Shown: in pieces, positions 7,255 through 17,068 of the stretch | Position numbering within the stretch: the stretch's first letter is position 1 | Layout: the number at the start of each line of letters is the position of its first letter | NCBI RefSeq assembly: GCF_000473995.1 | Contig: NC_022571.1 | Coordinates: 2,449,416 to 2,513,415, forward strand | DNA: 64,000 nucleotides | Source: Clostridium saccharobutylicum DSM 13864 | GTDB taxonomy: Bacteria > Bacillota > Clostridia > Clostridiales > Clostridiaceae | Reading direction: 5' to 3' | Notes under the pieces: model-generated | Databases searched by the model: none | Told to the model about the DNA's origin: nothing | The model's input: the letters and a program-made list of their open reading frames with translations, nothing else | Program-made: the position numbers and the translations under genes

Positions 7255-9831
7255 GTGAGTACAATTAATATACAAGATTTGTTTAAGAAAGTTAATTTTA
7301 AACCAAATGATGCACAATACAAAGCAATTGTAGATGTTAATCAGCCATTATATTTAGTTGCAGGACCAGGTTCAGGAAAGACAAGAGTGCTTTTATGGAG
7401 AGTTGTTAATTTAATTGTTTTTCATAATGTAAAAATAGAAGAGATATTTTTAAGTACATTTACAGAAAAAGCAGCTATGCAGCTAAAAGAAGGATTAATG
7501 TGGTTACTTGGATTAGCTACTCAAGAAAATAAAATACATTATGATATTTCAGATATGTATGTGGGGACAGTTCATTCATTATGTCAAAAGTTTATTTTAG
7601 ATAATAGATTTAAAAATAATTTTAAAAAAAAGCTGCCTGTAATATTGCAAGAATTAGATCAATATTTTCATATATATGATAGTTTGAATAAAGCTAAAAA
7701 AGAATTGAATCTTCCAGAGGATTATAATGAATGTCTTAAAGAATATATGTGTTTAAAATCTTCAAGCAAACATGAAATAGTTTCTTGTCTTATTTCAGTA
7801 TTTAATAGGTTTTCGGAAGAAAGCTTATCTGCAGATGAAGTAATTTATAATGCAGATAATGATGTAATGATAATGTTAGGTAATTTATATAAGTTTTATT
7901 TGGAAAGTTTAAATTCAGGAAGAAAAAAAATAGATCTTTCATTATTACAGCAATATGGATATAAGGTTCTTTTAAAAAGTGAAAATAGTGGGGAAATATT
8001 TAAACATGTAATTATTGATGAATATCAGGATACAAACAATATTCAAGAAAAAATTTTCTTTAAATTATCTGGCAAGTATAAGAACATTTGTGTTGTAGGT
8101 GATGATGATCAATCGTTATATAGATTCAGAGGGGCAACTGTTGAAAACTTTGTTCAATTTGATAAAAAGTGCGAGAGTATTTTAGGTATAAAACCACAAA
8201 AAATAAAACTTAACATAAATTATAGATCTAGAAAGAGAATTGTTGATTTTTATAAGAATTTTATGGAAAAGGAGATTTGGGAAAGTCAATCTCAAAAAGG
8301 CATGTATTACAGAAATGTAGATAAGAATATAAAAGCATTTAGTAAAGATGATGGAATATCAGTGGTTACTACAATATGTGATAAAGCTGTTAATGTATAT
8401 AATGAAATTGCAAAAAAAATTAAAGAAATGATTGATAAAAAAATAATATCTGATCCTAGTGAGATCGCTGTTTTATTTACTTACTTAAAGGGAAATCAAA
8501 ATGTTCAAAGATTAAAAGAAGCTTTTGAAAGATTTGATTTAAAGGTATATGCACCTCGTGCAGGAAAGTTTTTAGAAAATGAAGAACCTATGGCTGTATT
8601 TGGTTTATATTTAAATGTATTTGGGATTCCATATATTGATGAACGCTATAATTATGGAAGGAATAAAAAGTTTAATGATTGGATGGAAAAATGTTATCAA
8701 TTTGGTATAGAACTTATAGAAGATGATTTTGATTTAAAAAATTTTATAGAAAAGATAAAAGAACAATTAACCAAATTAAAAAATGATTATGGTGTTATTA
8801 AAGAATATATGTCTGAAAACAATATAAATATTGATGATAATATTGATGATATATATAAATTTGATAAGTTTAAAAGAGGAACTATGAGTTTATTATCTAA
8901 TTTAGGCAAATATAAAATTCAGAAAAAATCTGTTCGTATAATTATAGAGAAAAAGATAAAGGAAGATAAAAAAATTAATTATAGATGGTTAGTAACAAGA
9001 ATAAATTCGGTAAACTGGAATCTACTAGATTTATTTTATAAGTTGTGTAAATTTGAGTATTTAAAATGTATTTTTGATGAAGCAGAGAATATGTGTGATG
9101 AAGGGCCAATGTACAATTTATCAAATGTAACTACTTATATTCAATTTTTTATAGAGAACAAAATATCATTAATAACAGGAAAAAACTTATATGAAGATAG
9201 ATTTATGAGAACGTTTTTTACTTCTTATTTAGGAGCAATATTTAGAAGAGAAGAAGGAAATTATGAAATAAAAGATGAACCAATACCTAAAGGTAGAATA
9301 TCATTTTTAACTATCCACCAATCTAAAGGACTTGAATTCCCAGTAGTTATTTTAGGAGCCATTCCTCCATGCAAAAACAGAAATGGTAAAAATAGAATTG
9401 AAGAAATAATTAGGCCTTATTTGAAAGGAGAATATGAGCCATTAGAAAAAGTATTAGAGTTTGACAGAATGAGAAGTTATTATGTTGCTTTATCTAGAGC
9501 TGAAAATCTTTTAATATTACCTCATTTTAAAGGAACAGCTATACACCCATATTTTAAGGATGATTTGAAATGCGGAGCTATACCATTGTTAGATAATTTA
9601 GATATTGATTCAATTCCTAAAAAAGTTATTAAGGAAAGTTTTGCAACTAAAGTGTATTCATATACATCAGATTTCTTATTTTATAATGAATGTCCAAGAA
9701 AGTATATGATTTATAAAAAATATGGTTTTGTTCCTGCAAGAACTACTATATCTTTCTTTGGAAATCTTGTTAATAAAACGCTAGAAGATATTCATAATTA
9801 TTATATAAGTTTAGGAAATGAGGCTGAATGA
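7255..9831 (+). CDS. UvrD/Rep superfamily 1 helicase, N-terminal part of a helicase-nuclease
   Basis: This is an ATP-dependent 3'-5' DNA helicase of the UvrD/PcrA/AddA group, 858 residues. It has the Q-motif NDAQYKAI (18-25), Walker A AGPGSGKT (36-43), motif II IIDEYQDT, motif III VVGDDDQSLYRFRGA, motif IV NYRS, motif V TIHQSKGLEFPVV and motif VI YVALSRAENLL. After the helicase comes SDFLFYNECPRKY, the opening of a RecB/AddB-type nuclease domain whose first Cys normally binds an Fe-S cluster. The frame then stops at 9831 and the rest of the nuclease continues in the next gene. GTG 7255 abuts the ribosome site AGCGAGGTGAG. A start a few codons later, possibly non-canonical, is likely because no ATG occurs there. 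It probably acts in double-strand-break repair or replication restart. Confidence 0.88.
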   Translation: MSTINIQDLFKKVNFKPNDAQYKAIVDVNQPLYLVAGPGSGKTRVLLWRVVNLIVFHNVKIEEIFLSTFTEKAAMQLKEGLMWLLGLATQENKIHYDISDMYVGTVHSLCQKFILDNRFKNNFKKKLPVILQELDQYFHIYDSLNKAKKELNLPEDYNECLKEYMCLKSSSKHEIVSCLISVFNRFSEESLSADEVIYNADNDVMIMLGNLYKFYLESLNSGRKKIDLSLLQQYGYKVLLKSENSGEIFKHVIIDEYQDTNNIQEKIFFKLSGKYKNICVVGDDDQSLYRFRGATVENFVQFDKKCESILGIKPQKIKLNINYRSRKRIVDFYKNFMEKEIWESQSQKGMYYRNVDKNIKAFSKDDGISVVTTICDKAVNVYNEIAKKIKEMIDKKIISDPSEIAVLFTYLKGNQNVQRLKEAFERFDLKVYAPRAGKFLENEEPMAVFGLYLNVFGIPYIDERYNYGRNKKFNDWMEKCYQFGIELIEDDFDLKNFIEKIKEQLTKLKNDYGVIKEYMSENNINIDDNIDDIYKFDKFKRGTMSLLSNLGKYKIQKKSVRIIIEKKIKEDKKINYRWLVTRINSVNWNLLDLFYKLCKFEYLKCIFDEAENMCDEGPMYNLSNVTTYIQFFIENKISLITGKNLYEDRFMRTFFTSYLGAIFRREEGNYEIKDEPIPKGRISFLTIHQSKGLEFPVVILGAIPPCKNRNGKNRIEEIIRPYLKGEYEPLEKVLEFDRMRSYYVALSRAENLLILPHFKGTAIHPYFKDDLKCGAIPLLDNLDIDSIPKKVIKESFATKVYSYTSDFLFYNECPRKYMIYKKYGFVPARTTISFFGNLVNKTLEDIHNYYISLGNEAE

Positions 9832-10612
9832 AATGGATGTTAATGAGTTAAGAGAATTATTTGAAGAAAATTTTGAACAACTTAAATATGAATATGGACG
9901 TTCTATAACGCTAAATATGAAGGAATATGCGTGGCAGCAAGTAAAATTATATTATGAAAGACTAGGGAATATTGCAAAAAAGGTTAAAGAAACAGAAGTT
10001 AAGCTTATTTTGCCAGAGCAAGTGACTCCTAAAGGTAAAAAATATACTATTGAAGGAAGCGTTAATATTATAAAAGAAAAAGATAAAATTACAATATGTG
10101 ATGTAAAAACAAATGAAGCAAAAGATGTACAAGCTAATAAAGAATATTATAAAGGACAACTAAATGTATACGCTCATATATGGAAAAAATTAAAGAATTC
10201 AAATATTGATGATATGGCTATAATAGCAACAGCACCACCAAAAGAATTAAGAAATGCACTGAATAACAATGATAAAGAAGAAGTCGAGAAACAATTAAAA
10301 AATTGGAATCCACTTGTTAAAGTTTCATTAGAACAATTAGATATAGATAATCAAATAAGAAAGTTTGGAGAATTCGTAGATAATATACAAGAAGGAAAAT
10401 TTAATTCTCCATCTTTAAAATATCTCAAAACAGTTCAAAAAGGACAAAGAGCTCCATTTGGAACAGCAGTATGCAGGCATTGTGATGTAAGACATTCATG
10501 TGATTCATATAATCAATATATTAATAAAATAGAATTAGATGAAGAAATAAAAAAAGATATAGCAATAGAAGATGAGATTGAGAGGGAACAATGGATGAAA
10601 TCCTATGAATAA
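9818..10612 (+). CDS. PD-(D/E)XK nuclease with Fe-S cysteines, C-terminal part of the split helicase-nuclease
   Basis: 264 residues that continue the nuclease domain begun at the end of the upstream helicase. Visible are the core strand IEGSVNIIKEKDK followed by ICDVKTN (the D..D-x-K nuclease signature), a QLNVYAHIW helix, and C-terminal CRHCDVRHSC. Those three Cys, with the Cys of CPRKY in the upstream frame, give the four-Cys Fe-S pattern of AddB/Cas4-type nucleases. The acidic residue usual in the first strand (GxxD) is Asn here. The ORF starts at ATG 9818, 14 bases inside the helicase gene and in its +1 frame, and that frame is closed by TAG at 9812. The two frames together would give a roughly 1,120-residue fused protein. 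Confidence 0.8.
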   Translation: MRLNEMDVNELRELFEENFEQLKYEYGRSITLNMKEYAWQQVKLYYERLGNIAKKVKETEVKLILPEQVTPKGKKYTIEGSVNIIKEKDKITICDVKTNEAKDVQANKEYYKGQLNVYAHIWKKLKNSNIDDMAIIATAPPKELRNALNNNDKEEVEKQLKNWNPLVKVSLEQLDIDNQIRKFGEFVDNIQEGKFNSPSLKYLKTVQKGQRAPFGTAVCRHCDVRHSCDSYNQYINKIELDEEIKKDIAIEDEIEREQWMKSYE

Positions 10613-10711
10613 TTCTATTTGATCATTAACCGAAATTAAAAATAATTTTATTACGTAGACTATGCAAATTTATTTGATTGTGATTTATCTGGAAGGTTCT
10701 AAATAGATGAC

Positions 10712-10766
10712 ATTATCCACTTTAGTATGTTCCAACTATTAAGTGCTACACGCTAAAGTGGATAAT
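10712..10766 (+). terminator. long-loop intrinsic terminator
   Basis: A perfect 14-bp stem (10712-10725 with 10753-10766) with a 27-base loop, followed by a T run. It lies 100 bases after the nuclease gene and ends that operon. Confidence 0.8.
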
Positions 10767-10788
10767 TTTTTAAATAATATAGATACTG

Positions 10789-10812
10789 AATAATTATTAT
10801 GTAAAGTAAAGT
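10789..10812. repeat. 24-base dispersed repeat, copy 1
   Basis: Identical over 24 bases to 24232-24255, and the identity extends four bases upstream with one mismatch. Both copies sit in non-coding DNA. No terminal inverted repeats or transposase accompany them. Confidence 0.6.
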
Positions 10813-11127
10813 ATATAAAAACATAAGTTTAAGTGCAACAAAAAATCAAAAGAAATACTTAGAACAAAAATAGTTTTTAGTATTCCTTTTTCATTTTAAA
10901 GAAGGAATACAAATAATAAATTAATTAGAAATTGCTATTCTAACAGAGAATGAGCAACGGAATAAAGTTATTTTCTATATTTGTCTAGTCATTCATTTAG
11001 ATTAACAGAATTTAAAGTAAAACCTGAAACTTAAATTCATAATCTCTGGTTTTCTGATAGTATTAAAGAAATTCATTTAAATTCTGTTTAAAAAGGAATG
11101 GTATAATAAATTTAAGAGGTGTTTGTT

Positions 11128-11814
11128 TTGAGTAAAATATTAGTTGTAGATGATGATAAAAATATAAATAAATTAATTCAGTCATTACTGGAAAATGAAA
11201 ATTATGAAGTGATAGTATCATTTGATGGTAAAGATGCTTTAGAAAAACTAGACAATGAAAAAGTAGACATGCTAATTACAGATGTTATGATGCCTAACAT
11301 GGATGGATGGGAACTTTGCAGAGAGGTACGTTTATTTAGTAATATGCCAATTTTAATGTTAACTGTTTTAGGGGAAACAACTCAAAAAGTAAAGGGGTTT
11401 GTAATTGGAGCTGATGATTATTTAACTAAACCGTTTGAACCAATAGAGCTTATTGCCAGAGTAAAAGCATTATTTAGAAGAGCTAATATAAATGATTCTA
11501 TGTCAATCACTGTTGGAAATCTTGTTATTGATAAAAATAGTTATATTGTAAAAACAAATTCAGAAAATTTTACATTACCTCCCAAAGAATTTGAATTGCT
11601 ATTTGCCCTAGCAAGTACACCCAGTAAAACTTTTTCTAGAGATTCATTAATTGAAGATATCTGGGGCTATGATTTTGATGGAAATGAAAGAACTTTAGAT
11701 GTGCATATTGGCAGAATTCGTGATAGATTTCCTCAAGAACAATTTGGAATAAAAATAACAACTATAAGAGGTTTGAGTTATAGATTGGAGGAAACAAGTG
11801 AGAAAACTAAATAG
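11128..11814 (+). CDS. OmpR/PhoB family response regulator
   Basis: A two-component transcription regulator of 228 residues from the preferred TTG start at 11128, which follows AAGAGGTG at a six-base gap; the upstream in-frame GTG 11119 lies within that ribosome site. The receiver domain has the acidic pocket VDDD, the phospho-acceptor Asp in LITDVMMPN and the Lys of DDYLTKPF. The C-terminal winged helix shows RTLDVHIGRIRDRF and TTIRGLSYRLE, so it binds DNA. It overlaps the following sensor kinase gene by 17 bases, a normal regulator-kinase arrangement. Because the kinase is interrupted by a stop codon, the regulator may be orphaned. No target is evident nearby. Confidence 0.92.
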   Translation: MSKILVVDDDKNINKLIQSLLENENYEVIVSFDGKDALEKLDNEKVDMLITDVMMPNMDGWELCREVRLFSNMPILMLTVLGETTQKVKGFVIGADDYLTKPFEPIELIARVKALFRRANINDSMSITVGNLVIDKNSYIVKTNSENFTLPPKEFELLFALASTPSKTFSRDSLIEDIWGYDFDGNERTLDVHIGRIRDRFPQEQFGIKITTIRGLSYRLEETSEKTK

Positions 11815-12850
11815 CAAAAGATTAGGCCATCATATCAGAAATCTATTGGGAATGATTACATCTATTTTTGTAGGATTTTTTATAGTATACAAAGTTTTTA
11901 ACTTGCAAATTAACTTTTATTCTATGATATTAAATATAATTAGCTGTTTTTTAGGAATAGGAATATATTTAAGTATAATTTTCATTATTTATAGTAAAGG
12001 GGAACATTTTGCAGATAATTTTAAAATTGTATTTGATGCAATTGATAAAATATCTGATGGAGATTTTTAAGTTTTTGTAGACAGTAGTAAATATAAACAT
12101 AATCGTCATAATCATATGATGAATGTATTAGCTCAAAAAGTAAACGATATGGCAAAACAATTAAGCACTATGGAGATGATGCGCCAGGATTTCGTGTCTA
12201 ATGTATCTCATGAAATACAATCTCCGCTTACATCAATTCAAGGCTTTGCTGTTTTACTTAAAAATGACAATTTATCTAAAGAAGATAAGAAAGCTTATTT
12301 AGAAATTATTGATACTGAAACTAAAAGGTTATCTAAGCTAAGTAATAATTTATTAAAATTATCAGCATTAGATTCTGGAGCAAAGGAATTACAAATTAAA
12401 AGATATGATCTAGGAAATCAGCTTAGAAATGTAATTTTATCTTTGGAGCCTCAATGGTCAAAGAAGAATATTGAATTTGAAATAGAGTGTCCAAAGACAA
12501 ATGTAAATGCTGATGAAGAACTTATGAGTGAGGTCTGGATTAATTTATTAAGTAATGGAATTAAATTTACACCTAATGATAGTAAAATGTATGTATCAGT
12601 TAAAAGAGAATCTGAAAATATTCAAGTAACAATTAGAGATAGTGGTATTGGCATAAAGGAACAAGAACCAAAGCGTATCTTTGAACGTTTTTATATGGCT
12701 GATAAATCAAGGAAAAGAGAACTTGGAGGAAATGGGTTAGGTCTTTCTATTGTTAAAAAAATAATTGATTTGCATGTAGGAAGTATTAGGGTTGAAAGTG
12801 AAATAAATAGAGGAGCTACATTTATTGTATGCCTATTAGCAGAAATGTAA
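11798..12850 (+). pseudogene. sensor histidine kinase interrupted by an in-frame TAA
   Basis: Partner kinase of the preceding regulator. Starting at GTG 11798 (RBS GGAGG), 90 codons encode two membrane segments (about 17-33 and 40-63) and the beginning of a HAMP-like linker ending ISDGDF. Then TAA at 12068-12070 interrupts the frame. The same frame continues without a shift as VFVDSSKYKHNRHNHMMNVL and on through a complete kinase: H-box SHEIQSPLTS, N-box WINLLSNGIKF, G1 RDSGIGI and G2 GGNGLGLSI. A single base change, for example AAA to TAA, would explain it. Restart at ATG 12116 has no ribosome site. The full product would be 350 residues. The membrane sensor is therefore probably uncoupled from the kinase, unless the stop is read through or is a sequence error. 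Confidence 0.85.
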
Positions 12851-13000
12851 TTAGGTTTATAAAAAATATAATAATTATAATATATTCTAAATTATTTCAT
12901 CAAAATTATATTTTTATTTAAATTTGTTTAAGTAAAAAGCATAGAAGGAAGTTCAGAAGTTTTTGATTATGGTATATAATGAATAGTATTAATTTATATT

Positions 13001-13052
13001 AAAACTGTGCTATAGATTGCAACTAGTAATATGTAACCTATAGCACAGTTTT
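13001..13052. terminator. bidirectional long-loop hairpin terminator
   Basis: A perfect 15-bp stem (13001-13015 with 13038-13052) with A and T runs on both sides, between convergent genes. Its loop starts ATTGCAACTAG and resembles the loop of the hairpin at 17069-17119. Confidence 0.8.
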
Positions 13053-13134
13053 TATTTTAAAAATTTATATTAAATAACAACTAAGTATAAAATGATAAAA
13101 TTAATGCAAATATATAGTTATTTAATTTTAATTA

Positions 13135-14550
13135 TTAAAATTCATTTATAGTTTCATACTTATCTTTCTTCATAGCTCTGTTAATTGTTACTAAAACACC
13201 AAACAAACATAATATTGCTAATATTATATATACCCCTTTCATTCCAAATACGAATATATCGTCTCTTTCAGATAGATATGTTGTAATATGGTAGCCTATT
13301 TTGTAACTCATAAGACTATACAAAATAGTAGTTCCAAAGGTTACCCCTATTACTTGTCCGAAGTTCCTTACTAACGAATTAACACTGCCAGCAATGCCAA
13401 GTTTATTTTTTGGTGCTGCAGACATAATCAAATAATTATTAGATGGCTGGAAAAATCCATTTCCTATAGCCATGACTATTTGAAAGGTTATTACAATAAA
13501 TACACTTGAGTTACAGTCCCAAAAAGACATAAGTAAAAAGCCTAAGCCAGTAAAAATTAAACCTAAAACTGTAATTGAATTTGCACCAATTTTATCTGAG
13601 ATTGCTCCACTTATAGGAGAAATTAAAGTAATAACTAATGGTGATATCATTAAAATTAATCCTGATTCATAGGTATTAATTTTTAAAGTATATTGTAAGT
13701 AAAATGGTACTATTATGCCTGAAGCACTTATGCAAACAAAAGAAATGAATGCACAAAGTAAGCTAACTGAAAATAATTTGTTTTTAAATATGTCAAGGTT
13801 TAGCAATGGATTTGCTTTAACTTTTTGAACCCTAATAAATATTGCAAAACTAAATAAAGTTAAAATTAGCCCTCCCACAATTAATGGATTAAACAAACCT
13901 AAATTCTGTTCTCCAATAAGAGTACATATTAATGATGTGCTGAAAATAAAGAAAGTGATGGCTCCTGTAATATCTAGTTTCCCTTTTGCTTTATTATCTT
14001 TTGGTAGAAACTTCATACCTAATATCAATGCTGCTATACCAATGGGTACATTTACCCAAAATATATAAGTCCAATTTAATGAACCTAGTATTACACCACC
14101 TACTGCCGGTCCTAACATTGTTCCAAGTGCTACCATGGAGGCTAATACACCTAATGCTTTTCCTCTTTCTTTTTGATCAAATACTTCCGTTATTATCCCT
14201 TGATTATTTGCCATAAAAGCTGCAGCACCAATAGCTTGAATCATTCTAGCGACTATGAGGAAAATAATGTTATTAACCATTCCACACATAAATGAAGCGG
14301 TCGTAAATATTATTATGCCTATCTTAAAAATAGTAACCTTACCAACTAAGTCACCCAGCTTTCCAAAAACCATTATTATTGAACAGATAATCGTTATATA
14401 GCTTAATACTACTAATTCAATAATAGACATGCTGACAGAAAGAGATTTAGCCATTACAGGCAGTGCGATATTTACAATGCTCATATCTAAGCAGGCTACA
14501 AAAGACATTAATACAATTACAAATAAAATTATTCCGTTATTTTTTTTCAT
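13135..14550 (-). CDS. MFS efflux transporter, DHA2 (EmrB/QacA) family
   Basis: A proton-driven drug or metabolite exporter with fourteen predicted membrane helices. Motif A GKLGDLVGK follows helix 2, and the long helix-5 motif C-like GTMLGPAVGGVILG, typical of exporters, is present. The start chosen is ATG 14550, nine bases after AAAAAAGGATTG; in-frame GTG 14577 and ATG 14556 lie too close to or upstream of that site. The product is 471 residues. It is divergent from the AraC-type regulator across about 140 bases, so that regulator probably controls it. The substrate is unknown. Confidence 0.92.
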   Translation of the reverse strand: MKKNNGIILFVIVLMSFVACLDMSIVNIALPVMAKSLSVSMSIIELVVLSYITIICSIIMVFGKLGDLVGKVTIFKIGIIIFTTASFMCGMVNNIIFLIVARMIQAIGAAAFMANNQGIITEVFDQKERGKALGVLASMVALGTMLGPAVGGVILGSLNWTYIFWVNVPIGIAALILGMKFLPKDNKAKGKLDITGAITFFIFSTSLICTLIGEQNLGLFNPLIVGGLILTLFSFAIFIRVQKVKANPLLNLDIFKNKLFSVSLLCAFISFVCISASGIIVPFYLQYTLKINTYESGLILMISPLVITLISPISGAISDKIGANSITVLGLIFTGLGFLLMSFWDCNSSVFIVITFQIVMAIGNGFFQPSNNYLIMSAAPKNKLGIAGSVNSLVRNFGQVIGVTFGTTILYSLMSYKIGYHITTYLSERDDIFVFGMKGVYIILAILCLFGVLVTINRAMKKDKYETINEF

Positions 14551-14649
14551 TTTCATCAATCCTTTTTTATATAGCACTATATTGTTAATTTCAATTTAAA
14601 TTGTTATATTTATATTATCAGTATTAATTATATTTATCATGAATTATCT

Positions 14650-14664
14650 TGCTAAATATTAGCA
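14650..14664. promoter_or_regulatory. 15-base palindrome between MFS and AraC genes (candidate operator)
   Basis: TGCTAAATATTAGCA is a palindrome around a central base, 27 bases before the AraC start codon and about 100 bases before the MFS start. It is a candidate site for the adjacent regulator; this is inference from position and symmetry. Confidence 0.45.
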
Positions 14665-14690
14665 TGATTTTGCTATTGATGGAGGTATAT

Positions 14691-15563
14691 ATGAAAGATT
14701 TATCTAATTACTATTATAAGGAAATGCCAAATGAAAACTTTTTTGTAGATATTTTTGAAAATTGCCATAAGGAATTAGGTTCAACTTTTGAGAGACATTG
14801 GCATGAACATCTTCAATTTTTTTATTTTACTATTGGAGAGGCTATTTTGAATTGTAGCCACATCCAAATAAAAGTGCATACAGGAGATTTAGTAATAATA
14901 AATAGCAATGAACTACATGACTGCACAAATCTATGTTGTAATCTTAAATATTATATTATAAGGGTAGACTTAGAATTTCTTTTTAGTAATCAAGTAGATA
15001 CCCTACAAACTAAGTTCTTAATACCCCTAGCACAAAACCTAATTTTATTTAAAAATTTAGTTAGAGATGATAAGAATATTAATAGTTGCATTGAAAAAAT
15101 AATTGTTGAGTACTTTGAGAGAAAGCTAGGCTATGAGTTAGCTATAAAAGGATATTTTTACGATTTAATAGTTAATTTAATGAGAAATTATGTTGAAGAA
15201 ATTCTAACTCAAAAACAGTTTGATGATAGAATAAATAATTTGGCTCGTTTTGATGACATAATTAAATATATTGAAAATAATTATTATGAAAAAATAAAAT
15301 TAGAGGAGCTTGCTAAGATGGCTAATATGAGTACTTATTATTTTGTTCGGTCTTTTAAACAAATTACTGGCAGATCGCCAATAGATTATATAAATAAATT
15401 AAGGATTGATAAGGCTTTTTCTCTTTTAAAAGGAGGTAAGTTCAATGTAACTGAAGCTGCCTTAGATTGCGGTTTTAATGATGTTAATTACTTTAGTAGA
15501 TTATTTAAAAAATATAATAAAATGTCGCCAAGTGAAGCAAAAAAATTATCAGGTAAAAAGTAA
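14691..15563 (+). CDS. AraC family transcriptional regulator
   Basis: A DNA-binding activator of 290 residues, using ATG 14691, which follows GATGGAGGTATAT; upstream in-frame codons lack a ribosome site. The N-terminal 150 residues form a cupin-like ligand domain (ERHWHEHLQFFYF, then GDLVIINSNELHDC). The C-terminal 100 residues contain the two helix-turn-helix units of the family: KLEELAKMANMSTYYFVRSF and VTEAALDCGFNDVNYFSRLF, followed by MSPSEAKK. The divergent MFS exporter is the likely target. The ligand is unknown; the cupin motif says only that it binds a small molecule. Confidence 0.92.
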   Translation: MKDLSNYYYKEMPNENFFVDIFENCHKELGSTFERHWHEHLQFFYFTIGEAILNCSHIQIKVHTGDLVIINSNELHDCTNLCCNLKYYIIRVDLEFLFSNQVDTLQTKFLIPLAQNLILFKNLVRDDKNINSCIEKIIVEYFERKLGYELAIKGYFYDLIVNLMRNYVEEILTQKQFDDRINNLARFDDIIKYIENNYYEKIKLEELAKMANMSTYYFVRSFKQITGRSPIDYINKLRIDKAFSLLKGGKFNVTEAALDCGFNDVNYFSRLFKKYNKMSPSEAKKLSGKK

Positions 15564-15663
15564 TATATTGATTATTTGTAGAAAATACTATTTTATTTAA
15601 GTTCTGTTTAAATTATAATCTTAAAATTAATTTAAGATAGAATATCAATCAGGAGGTATTTTC

Positions 15664-17049
15664 ATGCAATCAAATAGCAAAAACATAAGAATTATGAAGA
15701 AAGGAAAAGTATCTAAAGCATTATTAACACTTGGTATACCAATTATTATAGGGATGCTTATAAATTGTTCATATAATGTGATAGATGCATATTTTACTAG
15801 TACACTTGGAATAAATCAAGTAGGAGCTATATCTGTTATATTTCCTCTTATCATGGCAATTAGCGGAATTGGTATTGGAATTGGAGCAGGTGCAGGATCA
15901 TATATTTCACGCCTTTTAGGAAAGAAAGATGACTATAAGGCAAACATTACTGCATCTACAGCTGTATGTAGCAGCATAATAGCAGGAATAGTTATTACTA
16001 TTTTTACAATTGCATTTTTAGATAAAATATTATTAGCAATAGGTGCAACAGAAACTATTCTTCCCTTTGCAAAAGAGTATGGTTCAATTTATATTTCTTT
16101 TAGCGTATTGTCAATTCTTAATATAACTATGAATAATATTATGGCAGCACAAGGTGAAGGAAAAATATCCATGACAGCAATGATAATTGGAGCAATTGCC
16201 AATACAATACTTGCACCAATATTTATATTTGAGTTAAATTTAGGGATAAAGGGAGCAGCAATAGCGACTGTAATTGCGCAAGGAATAACATCAAGTTTTT
16301 ATGTTTGGTATGCAGTTTCCAAGAGTTATTTAAGAATATCCATTCATAATATAAGTTTTCAAAAAGAAATTTGTATAGAAACACTTAAGGTTGGAGTTCC
16401 AACTATACTATTTACCTTACTTTCAAGTACTTCAGTAGGGTTAATTAATATAAAAGCTAGTATGTATGGAAGTGAGCAGGTGGCTGCCATGGGAATTGTA
16501 ACACGTGTATTTGCAATAGCTACCCATATTGTTTTTGGTTATTCAAAAGGCTTGCAACCAATTGTAGGTTATAACTATGGTGCAAAAAACTATAAACGCT
16601 TGAATGAAATAATGAAGGTATCTCTAATTCAGGCAACAGTATTTTGCTTTATTGCAACAACATTAATGATTATATGTTCAAATCAAATAATGTCTATATT
16701 CAGCAACGATTATTTAGTGAAAAATACAGGTAATCTAGCATTAAAAGTTAATGGAATTGCATTTTTAACTTTTGGAATTCAAATGGTATTTGCAACATTT
16801 TTCTTATCACTTGGTAAAGGCAGAGAAGGAGGCATTCTTAGTATTTGTAGACAAGGAATTATGTTTATACCTGTAATACTTATTTTACCTAGTTTAATTG
16901 GATTTAATGGAGTTATATATTCTCAAGCTATTGCAGATTTGTTAACTACAATATTAACAATCATTTTTGCATTTGACTTGGTTAAAAAGCTAAAAAATCT
17001 TCAATATGAAAGAATGAATTTAAACATCATGTCCAAAGATTATATTTGA
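15664..17049 (+). CDS. MATE family efflux transporter (second copy)
   Basis: 461 residues, about twelve membrane helices in two halves. Family sequence includes SKALLTLGIPIIIGMLINCS and DAYFTSTLGINQVGAISV in the first half and VGVPTILFTLLSS with MGIVTRVFAIATHIVFGY in the second. ATG 15664 follows CAGGAGGTATTTTC, a very strong ribosome site. The gene stands alone between the AraC gene and a terminator. It differs strongly from the MATE protein at 5553, so they are not recent duplicates. Together with the DHA2 pump this gives three drug-type exporters within 12 kb. The substrate is unknown. Confidence 0.92.
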   Translation: MQSNSKNIRIMKKGKVSKALLTLGIPIIIGMLINCSYNVIDAYFTSTLGINQVGAISVIFPLIMAISGIGIGIGAGAGSYISRLLGKKDDYKANITASTAVCSSIIAGIVITIFTIAFLDKILLAIGATETILPFAKEYGSIYISFSVLSILNITMNNIMAAQGEGKISMTAMIIGAIANTILAPIFIFELNLGIKGAAIATVIAQGITSSFYVWYAVSKSYLRISIHNISFQKEICIETLKVGVPTILFTLLSSTSVGLINIKASMYGSEQVAAMGIVTRVFAIATHIVFGYSKGLQPIVGYNYGAKNYKRLNEIMKVSLIQATVFCFIATTLMIICSNQIMSIFSNDYLVKNTGNLALKVNGIAFLTFGIQMVFATFFLSLGKGREGGILSICRQGIMFIPVILILPSLIGFNGVIYSQAIADLLTTILTIIFAFDLVKKLKNLQYERMNLNIMSKDYI

Positions 17050-17068
17050 AGCAAAATTTCATAAATTT

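Larger units (their letters stand above)
10613..11127. other. 500-base intergenic region before the two-component genes
   Basis: Holds the terminator at 10712-10766, one copy of a 24-base dispersed repeat at 10789-10812, and a 9-bp inverted repeat (GTATTCCTT/AAGGAATAC) near 10878-10909. TATAAT at 11102-11107 would suit a -10 box, but no good -35 box lies 17 bases upstream. No gene is seen. Confidence 0.5.
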
